Under the pieces are notes generated by a model, which was not told where the DNA came from, did no database searches, and saw only the letters and a list, made by a program, of their open reading frames with translations. A stretch of DNA of 61,772 nt, taken from an uncultured Olsenella sp. (GTDB lineage: Bacteria > Actinomycetota > Coriobacteriia > Coriobacteriales > Atopobiaceae). Shown piece after piece: positions 46,901-55,620 of the stretch. How positions within the stretch are numbered: position 1 is the first letter of the stretch; each line of letters begins with the position of its first letter. The stretch lies in NCBI GenBank assembly GCA_900540955.1, contig UQIF01000011.1, positions 1 through 61,772 of the forward strand, in the 5' to 3' direction. The position numbers were made by a program, and so were the translations under genes.

Positions 46901-49900
46901 GCAGCGCCGATGTGGTGTTTGAGCTGTCACGCGGCGACGAGACCGAATACTATCAGCCCAACAAGACAGTGCAGGTTGCTTGGGACGAAGCGCGGGTCCA
47001 GGAACTTCTTGACAGCGCTTCCGAGCAAATTGCCATAGGTTACGCTTCGGGCGACTCGGCCGAGTCCGTCACGTCGAATCTCACACTTCCGTACCGCGCA
47101 GGCTCCAAGAGCAAGTTCGAGGTTGAATGGAAGAGCTCCGACCGCGATGCCATTTGGCCTTCCGGCTATGGTTGGAGCGACTATACCGGCAAGGTGACGC
47201 GCGCATCGAGCGATCGCGAGGTTACGCTGACCGCGACGGTCTCGTTTGTAAGCGGCGGCCACGGCGCGCACGACTTTACCGTGACCGTCAAGGGCGATCC
47301 CGAGAAGGTCGCTGCCGACAAGAAGGCGCTGCAGGAGAAGGTCGACGCGGCATTTACTTACGACAACATCAAGTACTCCGGTACCGATGCGGTTGCCAAT
47401 AAGGACGGCCTGACCGACGACCTCCAGATGCCGCGCACGAGCGCGCTCGGCGTCGACGGCAAATACTATAAGGTCGAGTACTCCGCGAGCACCGATGACG
47501 TAACCTTCAACGGCTACAAGGGCACGGTCTTCCGTCCCGAGGCCGGTAAGGGCGCCGTCTCCACGAAGCTCACCTGCACGGTTACGGATAAGAACAACGC
47601 TGAGGTCACTGCCACAAAGACGCTTGACTTCACGGTTACGCCGCAGGATCAGGCCGACCTCGACAATGAGCTTAAGCTTATGGAGGCCGCCAAGGCGGGC
47701 TACGCCGAGGCCATCCTCGACGGCCAGGACGCCGCCGGCGTGACCGCAAACATGCACGCCTTCCAGAAGGCATATCTCGACGCCGACGGTAAGCTCGCGT
47801 GGAGCTTCGACAAGGCGACTACCGACGCCGTGGGCTCGGGCATCGTCCCGGTTGAGCTCGAGGGCTACGACGACATGAGCGGCCAGCAGTGGCGCCTCTT
47901 CAAGTCGAGCAACACCGGTGTCGTCTCTGTGGAGAACCTTCTCGTCACGCAGCCTGAGTACAACACCAAGGTCACCATTACTTCTCGCCTTTCCAGTGAG
48001 AAGTACGCGCGTTACGCCGAGCGCTATCCGGATAATGCCACGTACGCAAAGCTCGCCAACCAGGACGTCTCTGCGACGGTGACCGTGCTTGGAACGAGCG
48101 GTCAGGTCGCTCCTGAGGTTACAGCAACATGCTCGGTTATCGGCATCGATGCCGATGGCAACCAGCAGACCTGGACCGCCGCCGAGCCGTATACGTTAAA
48201 AACGGGGTCTACCGCCGCCGACCTCTCTGAGGCGCTCTTCAAGAAGCACGGCCTCACCGCCGATTACGGCATGGGAACCTGGGGCTGGTACCTCAATTCC
48301 ATCACCTCGCCCGTCGACGCGGGCCAAACGCTTGGCTATGATTCGCAGACCGGAGCGTACTGGCAGCTCTTTATCAACGGCACGGCTGCATCGGTTGGTG
48401 CAGGTGGCTACACGCTCGAGGCCGGCGACTCGGTCGTCTGGTGCTACTCCAAGTACGGCGACCCGGCGCCCACCGACCAGCTCTCCGTGAGCTGCGAGGT
48501 CGTTGGCCAGGCTAAGAACGGTAGCCAGCAGACCTGGGCTCAGCCCACGACCGTCCAAGTGAAGGAGGGCTCAACCGCGGCGGAGCTCTCTGAGCAGGTG
48601 TTCAAGCAGGCTGGCATTGGCGCTGACACCGGGACGGGCTCCTACGGCTGGTACCTCAACTCGCTCACCTCTCCGTTTGATGAGGGCGTAAAGCTCTCGA
48701 CCGAAAAAGTTGACGCTTCCACTTGGAATTACTGGCAGTTCTTTGTCAACGGCAAGCTCGCAAATGTGGGCGCCGGTAACTACACGCTCAAGGCTGGTGA
48801 CAAAGTCTCCTGGGTCTACGGCTCTGACGGTACTATGCCTGGGCAGGCAAAGGCTTCCCTGCAGATTATCGGTGTTGACAGCAGCGGTAATGTTCAGACG
48901 TGGGTGCCTGCAGCTGACTACACCATGGTTGATACCGCGACCGTGGCTGATGCGACTGAACTTGCCTTCAAGCAGAGTGGCATCTCTGCGGATTATGGTA
49001 CGGGCACATGGGGCTGGTTCCTCAACTCAATTACATCGCCGTTTGATGGGCGAACGCTCGCTTGGGACTCCACGACTGGGGCTTACTGGAAGCTCTTTAT
49101 CGATGGCAAGCCTTCCGATTTGGGCGCGGGCAGCGTCCAGCTGAAGGACGCGAAGTCTATCGCCTGGGTCTATACGGCTGACGACAAGCTGCCTGACCCC
49201 GATGCCCTCACGACCGACCCCAACGCGCCTAAGTCCAACTTCGACTCTGCCTGGCCCGCGTTTGCCAGCGGCAAAGCCAATGGTTCGGTTGTCGAGGTGC
49301 CGACTCCGTCTGGTGCAGCTGAATCTGCGTGGGATGAGCCCGCGGATATCAAGGGCGGTGCAAAAGGCGTTTCGGACCTGCTCATTATCGACGGTAATAT
49401 TTGCGCGGTTAAGGGCGGCCGCATTGTGCTCATTGATTCTGAAACCGGAAAGAAGGAGCTTGCGAGCTGCTCTATTGGTGCGAACATTGGCTACTTCTGC
49501 CGTCCCGCCTATAAAGACGGCTATCTGGTCGTTCCTTTTGAGGACGGCTCGCTCGGCATTTTTGTTCTGGACAAGAAGGACGGGCAGTACTCGATAGCCT
49601 GTCGATACAAGACCCCTTCGCTCGGGATCAAAGATACCCAGGCTCTCACGTCCGTGACCATCTCCGGCGGCAAGGCCTATGCAGGCTTCACTGTTGTTGA
49701 CGGTTCAGAAGGTGCGCTCGTGTGCGTTGACCTGGCTTCCGGCAAAGTGGACTGGACAACAGACAAAAAGAAGTCCGAGACCAACGAGAACGAGGGCTAC
49801 TACTGGGCGGGCGCTGCGGCCTCCGGTGACGACATCATCATCGGTAACGAGTCCGGTAAGGTTGCCCTCATTGATGGCTCCGACGGCAAAGAGCTCTCGA

Positions 49901-51009
49901 GCGTAAGCGTAGGCACGCCCGTTCGCTCCGGCATCGTTGCCGTCGAGGTTGGCGAGAACGGCGACGGCACATATCTCGCGGTCTCCCGCGATAACGGAAC
50001 GCTCTACAAGATTCGTCGCAGCGGGGACAAGCTGACCCTCGAGGGCAAGCCCGTTGCCTTCGCGGCCATCTCCACCTCTACGCCGGCAGTGAGCAACGGT
50101 CTGGCGTATGTCTGTGGCATGGACACCGAGGGTTACGGAACGCTCTCCGTCATCGATCTGAGCACTATGAGCGTTAAAAAGAGCATCCGCGCAGACAGGG
50201 GCGAGTCCAAGAGTACCCCGCTCGTCTCGGTTCAAGGTAACGACACGTACGTGTACTTCACCTGCAACGCTCTGCCCGGTGGCGTTTACGCTTATAAACT
50301 GGGCGACGATGCGGCGCAAATGATATTCACGCCTGACGCAAAGTATCGTGAATACTGCACCGCTTCTATCATCTGTGATGAGAAGGGCAACCTGTACTAC
50401 GCCAATGACTCGGGACGCCTCTTTAAGCTAGCGGGTGCCGAGTCCTGGAGAGTTGCGTTCGATGCACAGGGCGGTTCGTACGTCGCGCCGCGTTATGTTG
50501 CGAAGGGCAAGTTGGTTTCCGAGCCGGTTGCTCCTACCAGCGATGGATATACGTTCCTCGGCTGGTACACTGCCGAAGGCAAGAAGTGGGACTTCGCCAA
50601 GGACGTCGTGACTGACGATATGACGCTCTACGCCAAGTGGAGCGCGAAGAACGACAACAAGGGCGACGACGCAAAGAAGGACAACGCCTCCGGTGGCCAG
50701 ATCTCGCTGTCCGGCAACGGCGGCAAGAAGACCACGCTCGCCATCACTCTCAAGTCGAACGTCTCGGCCGACACCAACGAGTCCGAGGAGAAGGCCTCCC
50801 TTCTTTCCGGCTTTGCGTCCGGCGAGGCGACGGGCACTGCCCCGACTGCAACCGTCGAGGGCGCGGTCGACCTCGGCGCCGATGCGGGCTTCGGCTCTTC
50901 CGAGTCCAGCGACTCGCTTCCTATCTGGCCCTTCATCGGCATGGCCGTGGCCGCCGCGGCGCTCATCGTCGTCCTTCTGGCCAAGCGCGGGAAAGGGGAT
51001 GAGGAGTAA
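43966..51009 (+). CDS. Giant exported surface protein with Ig-like, DUF4430 and beta-propeller domains
   Basis: A 2347-residue protein. Residues 1-30 are a signal peptide (LALLLALVTATALVP, cleavage near ALAEA), then a Glu/Ala-rich stretch. About 150-885 hold seven Ig-like modules, each ending in a form of GxYLKVxVTS. About 886-1380 resemble atrophied bacterial Ig domains. Residues 1384-1501, 1505-1623 and 1629-1742 are three DUF4430 (transcobalamin C-terminal-like) domains, each with GTGxWGWYLNSITSP. About 1798-2159 form a PQQ-like beta-propeller, 2164-2226 a Listeria-Bacteroides repeat (GYTFLGWYTAEGKKWDF), and 2319-2341 a membrane span with a KRGKGDEE tail; no LPxTG. The ATG at 43966 has GGAGGAGG upstream. 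Likely captures a ligand, by context a corrinoid. Confidence 0.88.
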   Translation: MKPKKPLTERVLALLLALVTATALVPAPALAEAVDELAATPQAEAASEEQPAEDAPAADVAAADAEQEPAAGEEPAEKVAPEADAAAEQPAAVAPTVVTATGKADAPAVASADELTSEAKVYIQDSKDKDNSYSTKSGALNAGDTLWANMYDEDEDDLYGSSYSVANPGAWTYTWLAGTTRASSNVADYAEVVGHEQSLTVTAAMEGKYFICKVTVDGKDYYGPSVSSGSGINANYIPGPVLGAGQMELNNVKLSSDAPSIGDTLTATPYVSYYQQAPADAKVTYTWSASTSQYSGFTKIEGETGASLTVTDDLEGKYVKVEATAGVNTVSKTTSNKVKQAGAVDIYAVSLINPKTNNSVFAVGDTAQARAKEKGASTFIDADKLNFQWQSSDTKNGAYTDIAGATGETLELTDALGGKYLKCKVSSKIGSSSKTNSTGALVAAAGSVNVTSVTMSPTSGKVEVGSTITATAKAGSTDVTTDSHVTWQWYKGTSNYASSCNTPIEGETGSTLTVSAALKGYYVVVKANGGYGEQKPYYAAGPVSVAGQVELYDVQFEGSPATNGVHVGDTLKAKVRKKEGSNYSYIGRTDNVTYQWQYANTSSSYDSAYTDIPGATEATYTVDAAYAGKYLRVKVTSENTVFSTQKKSSYSGTQFVAPLGPVTLKGQYKLAGIELADKNVTLSVGSKITPSVQVPGSWSGSTKDVPDDAELTMAWYAKGEGDTDWTELTDGIDTTDGSLTISDALVGKRIKVTASALDNTVEWVSPDSVTAAGEYNLLRVTTTPQINSDSTHLVSGDSVKATAQAKRADGSATNGIDVTDRATVAWYAADDAKAPAADWTLLSDMSGATATVSASAAGKYLKAVATSGSSTVELVSANPVIAAGSLEAAAQKLNDANKQIAVDYSAKGGNVNDVLKAQLADLGFTDIDVKVSEGGVTFKAGDAKATVGISDAQDETNGDVTFFYIDSNDYNGYNIDGLRSADVVFELSRGDETEYYQPNKTVQVAWDEARVQELLDSASEQIAIGYASGDSAESVTSNLTLPYRAGSKSKFEVEWKSSDRDAIWPSGYGWSDYTGKVTRASSDREVTLTATVSFVSGGHGAHDFTVTVKGDPEKVAADKKALQEKVDAAFTYDNIKYSGTDAVANKDGLTDDLQMPRTSALGVDGKYYKVEYSASTDDVTFNGYKGTVFRPEAGKGAVSTKLTCTVTDKNNAEVTATKTLDFTVTPQDQADLDNELKLMEAAKAGYAEAILDGQDAAGVTANMHAFQKAYLDADGKLAWSFDKATTDAVGSGIVPVELEGYDDMSGQQWRLFKSSNTGVVSVENLLVTQPEYNTKVTITSRLSSEKYARYAERYPDNATYAKLANQDVSATVTVLGTSGQVAPEVTATCSVIGIDADGNQQTWTAAEPYTLKTGSTAADLSEALFKKHGLTADYGMGTWGWYLNSITSPVDAGQTLGYDSQTGAYWQLFINGTAASVGAGGYTLEAGDSVVWCYSKYGDPAPTDQLSVSCEVVGQAKNGSQQTWAQPTTVQVKEGSTAAELSEQVFKQAGIGADTGTGSYGWYLNSLTSPFDEGVKLSTEKVDASTWNYWQFFVNGKLANVGAGNYTLKAGDKVSWVYGSDGTMPGQAKASLQIIGVDSSGNVQTWVPAADYTMVDTATVADATELAFKQSGISADYGTGTWGWFLNSITSPFDGRTLAWDSTTGAYWKLFIDGKPSDLGAGSVQLKDAKSIAWVYTADDKLPDPDALTTDPNAPKSNFDSAWPAFASGKANGSVVEVPTPSGAAESAWDEPADIKGGAKGVSDLLIIDGNICAVKGGRIVLIDSETGKKELASCSIGANIGYFCRPAYKDGYLVVPFEDGSLGIFVLDKKDGQYSIACRYKTPSLGIKDTQALTSVTISGGKAYAGFTVVDGSEGALVCVDLASGKVDWTTDKKKSETNENEGYYWAGAAASGDDIIIGNESGKVALIDGSDGKELSSVSVGTPVRSGIVAVEVGENGDGTYLAVSRDNGTLYKIRRSGDKLTLEGKPVAFAAISTSTPAVSNGLAYVCGMDTEGYGTLSVIDLSTMSVKKSIRADRGESKSTPLVSVQGNDTYVYFTCNALPGGVYAYKLGDDAAQMIFTPDAKYREYCTASIICDEKGNLYYANDSGRLFKLAGAESWRVAFDAQGGSYVAPRYVAKGKLVSEPVAPTSDGYTFLGWYTAEGKKWDFAKDVVTDDMTLYAKWSAKNDNKGDDAKKDNASGGQISLSGNGGKKTTLAITLKSNVSADTNESEEKASLLSGFASGEATGTAPTATVEGAVDLGADAGFGSSESSDSLPIWPFIGMAVAAAALIVVLLAKRGKGDEE

Positions 51010-52145
51010 TGGCCGAGCCTGACACCAACCTCCCCGGTGATGGGGGAAAGAAGGGCGCCCGCGCCTGGCGCCCGGTCGTCGCCGTTCTCGCGGCTGTAAC
51101 CATCGCCTTCTGCGCCTGGTCCGCATGGCAGTACGCGCAGGGCAACGACCCGCTCACGTTCCTCTCCGGCGACGCGCTCCAGACCGTGGCCGAGCCTGCT
51201 GCCGCCGACGGCCAGGCTGCTGCGACGCCGCAGATCACCATAACCGCGAACACGGTGACCGCCGACGACGTTGCCGCCGCCTGCGCGGGGCTCAGCTTCG
51301 ACGGCTCCAACGTCTCGGTCGCGGCAGACGACGTCAAGGCGGTCCTGACCAGCGATGGGGTCTGGGTCGAGCAGGCCACGACCGACGACGCGCCCGCCAT
51401 GGTGGACGCAACCGCCCGCCGCGCGGCCGCGCTCGCCAAGTGGGCCGCCGAGCAGAACGTGGGCCTGGCGGACGTGACCTGGATCTCGGAGGACGCCAAC
51501 GGCGCGGTGCGCCTCGTCGTGCGCTACGGCTGCGACGGTGCCCCGACCTCCGGCGACACCCCCGCCCTTCTTTCCGCGGCCGAGGGCTATGCCATCAGCG
51601 GCGACGCCTACGCGCAGCTGGGCGACGCCCCCGCCTTCGCCCAGCAGGGCGGCGAGGCTCCGACGCTTCCCGACGACTCCGCCATCACCGTCGTCCAGAA
51701 AAAGACCGTCGACGGCGAGGCCCTGACCAAGACGAAGACCACCTATCGCGTGGTCGACCAGAACGGCAAGAACGTCTCGTCGAAGAGCGACTCTGCGGGC
51801 GGCTCGACCTCGGGTGCTTCTTCCCAGCAGGGCGCGACCGTCACGGTGAGCATCACCGTCGACGGCTCGTCCGCCGGCGCGGGCAGCTCGTCGGCCACGC
51901 TCACGCTTCCCGCGGGCGCGACCGTCTACGACGCCCTGGCGAGCTGCGGCGTCTCGTTCAATGCCAAGGCCACCGGCTACGGCATGTACGTAAGCTCGAT
52001 CGCCGGCCTCGCCGAGAAAGAGCACGGCGGCATGAGCGGGTGGATGTACTCCGTCAACGGCTCCACCGCGGACATCGCGTGTTCTAGCTACGTTCTCTCC
52101 GGCGGCGAGTCCATCTACTGGTGGTACGCCAACGTCGAGTACTAG
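51009..52145 (+). CDS. Membrane-anchored DUF4430 protein
   Basis: A 378-residue protein with one N-terminal membrane span (VVAVLAAVTIAFCAWSAWQYA, about residues 23-43), a 230-residue Ala/Asp/Thr-rich extracytoplasmic part, and a C-terminal DUF4430 domain (about 278-378: LTLPAGATVYDALASCGVSF, GYGMYVSSIAGLAE, GGMSGWMYSVNG, SIYWWYANVEY). In transcobalamin and intrinsic factor the matching domain closes over the corrinoid. The ATG overlaps the stop of the giant surface protein gene (TAATG), so the two are translated together. Probably a partner or relay between surface protein and transporter. Confidence 0.85.
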   Translation: MAEPDTNLPGDGGKKGARAWRPVVAVLAAVTIAFCAWSAWQYAQGNDPLTFLSGDALQTVAEPAAADGQAAATPQITITANTVTADDVAAACAGLSFDGSNVSVAADDVKAVLTSDGVWVEQATTDDAPAMVDATARRAAALAKWAAEQNVGLADVTWISEDANGAVRLVVRYGCDGAPTSGDTPALLSAAEGYAISGDAYAQLGDAPAFAQQGGEAPTLPDDSAITVVQKKTVDGEALTKTKTTYRVVDQNGKNVSSKSDSAGGSTSGASSQQGATVTVSITVDGSSAGAGSSSATLTLPAGATVYDALASCGVSFNAKATGYGMYVSSIAGLAEKEHGGMSGWMYSVNGSTADIACSSYVLSGGESIYWWYANVEY

Positions 52146-52208
52146 ATCGTTTGGCGTCATACGCCATTCGCGCGCGGGCGCCGGCAATCTCGTCGGCGTC
52201 CGCGCTTC

Positions 52209-52216
52209 TATACAAT
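52209..52216 (+). promoter_or_regulatory. Candidate -10 of the Abi gene
   Basis: TATACAAT contains the -10-like hexamer TACAAT at 52211-52216, 32 bases before the start codon. No -35 is obvious. Confidence 0.3.
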
Positions 52217-52247
52217 GAACGCCACGAGATTTGAGTGGGGAGGCGCT

Positions 52248-53306
52248 ATGGTCAAGGACAGCAGCCAACGGGCGATGGATTCTGGTCACAAAAATGAGGA
52301 TGCCGTTGCGCCTAAAACTGCGAAGGGTATAGTAAAAGACAATAGTAGCCAGCGCGCCTCTCTCGGAAACGATGATGCGAACCAAGCTGGCTCCTTTTTT
52401 GTAGAGATGAAGCCTTTCCTCTCGGTTGATCAGCAGGTGCGTCATCTTGTCGAAATGGGCATCGAATGCCCAGATTTGGACGAAGCAAAAGAACTGCTTG
52501 GAGACGTCAATTACTATCGTCTTCGTGCTTATTGGATGACTTTCGAACACGATGGCCAAATCGCAACGGGGACGGAACTGTCTTCAATTGTGGACATCTA
52601 CCGATTTGATGCTGAGCTGCGTCATTGGTTATGGGCTGCTATACAACCTATAGAAATCAAAATTCGGACCAGTTTTGCTTACTTCCTGTCTCGCGACTAT
52701 GGCCCGCTTGCATATCGGGATTCGTCACTATTTGCTGATGGCGCTCGCCATGGGAGGCTGCTCTCCTCAATCGACCAAGAGATTGCAAGGGCAAAAAAGA
52801 ATCAGGAGCCGTGCGTTTGTCATAACTTGGAGAAATACGGCGATCTTCCGTGTTGGGCGGTTGTTGAGGTTATGACAATGGGACAGGTCTCCTCATTAAT
52901 TGGTCTGCTGCGAGATGGCTCTAAGGTGGTGCCAGCTGCGAAAGCGATTGCCGATGCTTTTGGACAAAGGCCTCCAATACTAAAAAGCTGGCTGATGCAC
53001 TTGTGCGCAGTGCGTAATCTCTGCGCACATCAGGGACGCTTTTATAATCGAGTAATGCGAATACGTCCAAAAATGCTGCGCAAGGACATCTGCTGGGCAT
53101 CAAATAAGGAATTCCCAACATTTGTTGTGATAAAGCGGCTCTTTGAACAAACGTGGCCAGCTCGTTGGAATGAAATGGCGATTGAGCTTGGTCGCATTAT
53201 CGACGCTTATCCAGATGTGTCGCTTGCGCCTATGGGTTTTCCGGACTGTTGGCGAGAAGTGCTTGGCGTGCCGAAAGCTGATGGCGGAAACGGGGAGGTC
53301 GCGTGA
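52248..53306 (+). CDS. Abi-family protein (AbiD/AbiF type) with HEPN motif
   Basis: A 352-residue protein of the Abi_2 family of phage abortive-infection proteins. Core features are KPFLSVDQQVRHLVEMGIEC, LLGDVNYYRLRAYWMTF, IYRFDAELRHWLWAAIQPIEIKIRT and the HEPN RNase-like motif RNLCAHQGRFYNRVM (Rx4H). The first 55 residues are an unrelated polar extension. GC is lower than in the flanking genes. It lies between the DUF4430 pair and the ECF genes, and its stop overlaps the start of the T-component by GTGA, so it looks inserted just upstream of that gene's ribosome binding site. The ATG at 52248 has GGGAGG upstream. Confidence 0.88.
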   Translation: MVKDSSQRAMDSGHKNEDAVAPKTAKGIVKDNSSQRASLGNDDANQAGSFFVEMKPFLSVDQQVRHLVEMGIECPDLDEAKELLGDVNYYRLRAYWMTFEHDGQIATGTELSSIVDIYRFDAELRHWLWAAIQPIEIKIRTSFAYFLSRDYGPLAYRDSSLFADGARHGRLLSSIDQEIARAKKNQEPCVCHNLEKYGDLPCWAVVEVMTMGQVSSLIGLLRDGSKVVPAAKAIADAFGQRPPILKSWLMHLCAVRNLCAHQGRFYNRVMRIRPKMLRKDICWASNKEFPTFVVIKRLFEQTWPARWNEMAIELGRIIDAYPDVSLAPMGFPDCWREVLGVPKADGGNGEVA

Positions 53307-54178
53307 GCCGTGTGATAAGCCAGATGGCCTTCGACGCGTGCCACGCGTGCGTGCCGGCGGCGCTCTTTGCGGCGATCCTGCTGCTCACGATGTTCGCCGT
53401 GCAGCCGGTGCTCGTGGCGCTCTCGCTCACGGGCGCGCTCGCGTTCTCGGCGCTCGCCCGGGGACCGCGTGCGACGCTTCTGGGCCTGCGCTGGCAGCTG
53501 CCCATGCTTGCGCTCGTGTGCCTTGCCAACCCGCTCTTCTCCGCGTCCGGCTCGACGCTCCTTATGCACCTCGGCCCTGTGTGCGTGTATGCCGAGAGCC
53601 TCGCGTACGGCGCCGTCATGGGCGCCCTCATGGTGTCCGTCGTCGTGTGGTTCGAGGGTGCGGCGGCCGTGCTCACGCAAGACCGGCTGCTGTCACTCGG
53701 GCGCGGGGGCTCGTCGTCGGTTGCGCTCGTGGTGTCGATGGCCTCGCAGCTCGCGCCGCAGCTGCTGCGCCGAAGCCGCGGTGTCGAGGCGTCGCTTTCC
53801 GCGTGCAGCGCCGCCGGCCCGCGGCCCGGCCTGCGCGAGCGCCTGACGCGGGAGTCCGGTCAGCTGATGACCTGGGCGCTCGAGGACTCGCTTGAGCGCG
53901 CGGACGCCATGCGCGCCCGCGGCTGGGAGTCGGGCGCGCGCCGCACGAGCTACCGGGCTGACATCCTGCGCGAATCCGATGCGGCGAAGACCTGCGGCGT
54001 TGCGGCCCTCGCGCTTCTGTGCGCGTTTCTTGCCGCCGTCGCGTGCGGTCAGTGGAGCTTCTACCCGGTGATGCCCGCGCTCGTGCGCTGGTGGGGCTAC
54101 GTGCCTTACGCCGCGCTCATGCTGCTGCCGGCCGCTGCGGCCGTCGTCGAGCGCATCCGTTGGAGAGGACTGGAATGA
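53303..54178 (+). CDS. ECF transporter transmembrane (T) component, CbiQ-like
   Basis: A 291-residue membrane protein with about five or six spans. The coupling motif of EcfT is seen as DSLERADAMRARGWESGARRTSY (ArgxGly-type Ala-Arg-Gly motif), in the position where EcfT contacts the ATPases. The GTG start follows GGGGAGG. It overlaps the Abi gene upstream and the ATPase gene downstream (ATGA), so it is translated in an operon. Confidence 0.88.
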   Translation: MSRVISQMAFDACHACVPAALFAAILLLTMFAVQPVLVALSLTGALAFSALARGPRATLLGLRWQLPMLALVCLANPLFSASGSTLLMHLGPVCVYAESLAYGAVMGALMVSVVVWFEGAAAVLTQDRLLSLGRGGSSSVALVVSMASQLAPQLLRRSRGVEASLSACSAAGPRPGLRERLTRESGQLMTWALEDSLERADAMRARGWESGARRTSYRADILRESDAAKTCGVAALALLCAFLAAVACGQWSFYPVMPALVRWWGYVPYAALMLLPAAAAVVERIRWRGLE

Positions 54179-55620
54179 CGTTGCCTGGAAAGAAGCCCAT
54201 GCAGGGATCTGCCGCCGCGCCCGCGCTCGAGGTCCGCGACCTCACGTTCACGTATCCCGCAGGCGCCGCCCCCGTGCTCGACCGCGCGTCGCTCGTCGTT
54301 CCTAACGGAGCGTTCGCGCTGCTTACGGGCGCCACGGGCTCGGGCAAGTCGACCCTGCTGCGCCTTGCCAAGCCCGAGATCGCGCCGGCGGGCGAGCGCG
54401 CGGGCGAGGTCCTCGCCTTCGGCGCCGACGTCCGGTCCTTCTCGCCGGCTGAGTCCGCGGCGACGGTGGGCTACGTGTTCCAAAGCCCCGACAACCAGAT
54501 CGTATGCGACACCGTCTGGCACGAGATTGCCTTCGGCCTCGAGAACCTCGGCGTCCCCGTCGACGAGATGCGTCGTCGCGTGGCCGAGACCTGCAACTTC
54601 TTCGGCATGGGGCCGTGGTTTCGCGCGCAGACCTCCGAGCTTTCCGGCGGCCAGCGCCAGACGCTCGCCCTTGCGGCCACACTCGCCATGCGCCCGCGGC
54701 TGCTTCTGCTCGACGAGCCGACGAGCATGCTCGACCCCATAGCCGAGAAGGCCTTCCTCGGCCTGCTCTTCCGCGCGAACCGCGAGCTCGGCATCACCGT
54801 TGTGGTGGCCACGCACGCGCCGCAGGCGATGGCCGAGTACGCCACCTGCGCCTTCGCGGTGGGGGAGGGGCGCGTGCGCGAGGTGGAGCTGTCCGCGCTC
54901 GCCGAGCCGCGGCCGCTCGCCGCGCTGCCCGTGCGCCCGGCGCCCGCAGGTGCTGCCGCCGTCGACGTGCGCGAGGCGTGGCTTCGCTACGACCGCGACG
55001 GCGACTGGGTGCTTCGCGGCCTTGACCTGCGGCTCATTCAAGGAGAAGTGCGCGCGCTCGTGGGAGGTAACGGCTCCGGCAAGTCGACGTTGCTTTCGCT
55101 CGCGGCCGGCGTCGCCCGCGCGCAGAAGGGCCGCGTGAAGAATGCCCTCGCGCGCTCGCAGGCGCTTCTGCCGCAGTCGCCCAAGGCGGTCCTCGCGTGC
55201 GAGACCGTGCGCGACGAGCTCACGGAGTGGTCGGCGGGCGCGGGCTACGGGACCGCGGAGATCGATGCCGCGCTCGAGGAGCTCGGGCTTACAGGCGCCG
55301 CCGACCGCCACCCGTACGACCTTTCCGGCGGCCAGCAGCAGATGCTCGCACTGCAGAAGCTGCTGCTCTGCAAGCCGGACCTTTTGCTCCTCGACGAGCC
55401 GACCAAGGGGCTCGACGACGCTGCGCGCGCGCGGGTCGTCCATGCCGTCGGCGCCGCCCGCGATGCCGGCGCGACGGTCCTTCTTGCCACGCACGACATG
55501 GCGTTCGTTGAGGCCGTCGCCGACCGCGTCTCGCTTCTGTTCGACGGCTGCCTGACCTCGACCGAGACCACGGCGGAGTTCTTCGCGGCGTCGTGGCTCT
55601 ACGGGAAGGGCTCGCGATGA
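54175..55620 (+). CDS. ECF transporter ATPase, two fused ABC domains
   Basis: A 481-residue protein with two nucleotide-binding domains in one chain. Domain 1: Walker A TGATGSGKSTLLRLAKP, Q-loop VFQSPDNQIV, signature ELSGGQRQTLALAA, Walker B LLLLDEPTSMLD. Domain 2: GGNGSGKSTLLSLAAG, Q-loop LLPQSPKAV, signature DLSGGQQQMLALQK, Walker B LLLLDEPTKGLD. It powers vitamin uptake with the T and S components on either side. Overlaps both neighbours by 4 bases. Confidence 0.95.
   Translation: MTLPGKKPMQGSAAAPALEVRDLTFTYPAGAAPVLDRASLVVPNGAFALLTGATGSGKSTLLRLAKPEIAPAGERAGEVLAFGADVRSFSPAESAATVGYVFQSPDNQIVCDTVWHEIAFGLENLGVPVDEMRRRVAETCNFFGMGPWFRAQTSELSGGQRQTLALAATLAMRPRLLLLDEPTSMLDPIAEKAFLGLLFRANRELGITVVVATHAPQAMAEYATCAFAVGEGRVREVELSALAEPRPLAALPVRPAPAGAAAVDVREAWLRYDRDGDWVLRGLDLRLIQGEVRALVGGNGSGKSTLLSLAAGVARAQKGRVKNALARSQALLPQSPKAVLACETVRDELTEWSAGAGYGTAEIDAALEELGLTGAADRHPYDLSGGQQQMLALQKLLLCKPDLLLLDEPTKGLDDAARARVVHAVGAARDAGATVLLATHDMAFVEAVADRVSLLFDGCLTSTETTAEFFAASWLYGKGSR

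Noticed and set aside
53143..53895. Alternative frame across the EcfT gene
   Set aside because: An arginine-rich translation in the wrong frame of a clear membrane-protein gene.
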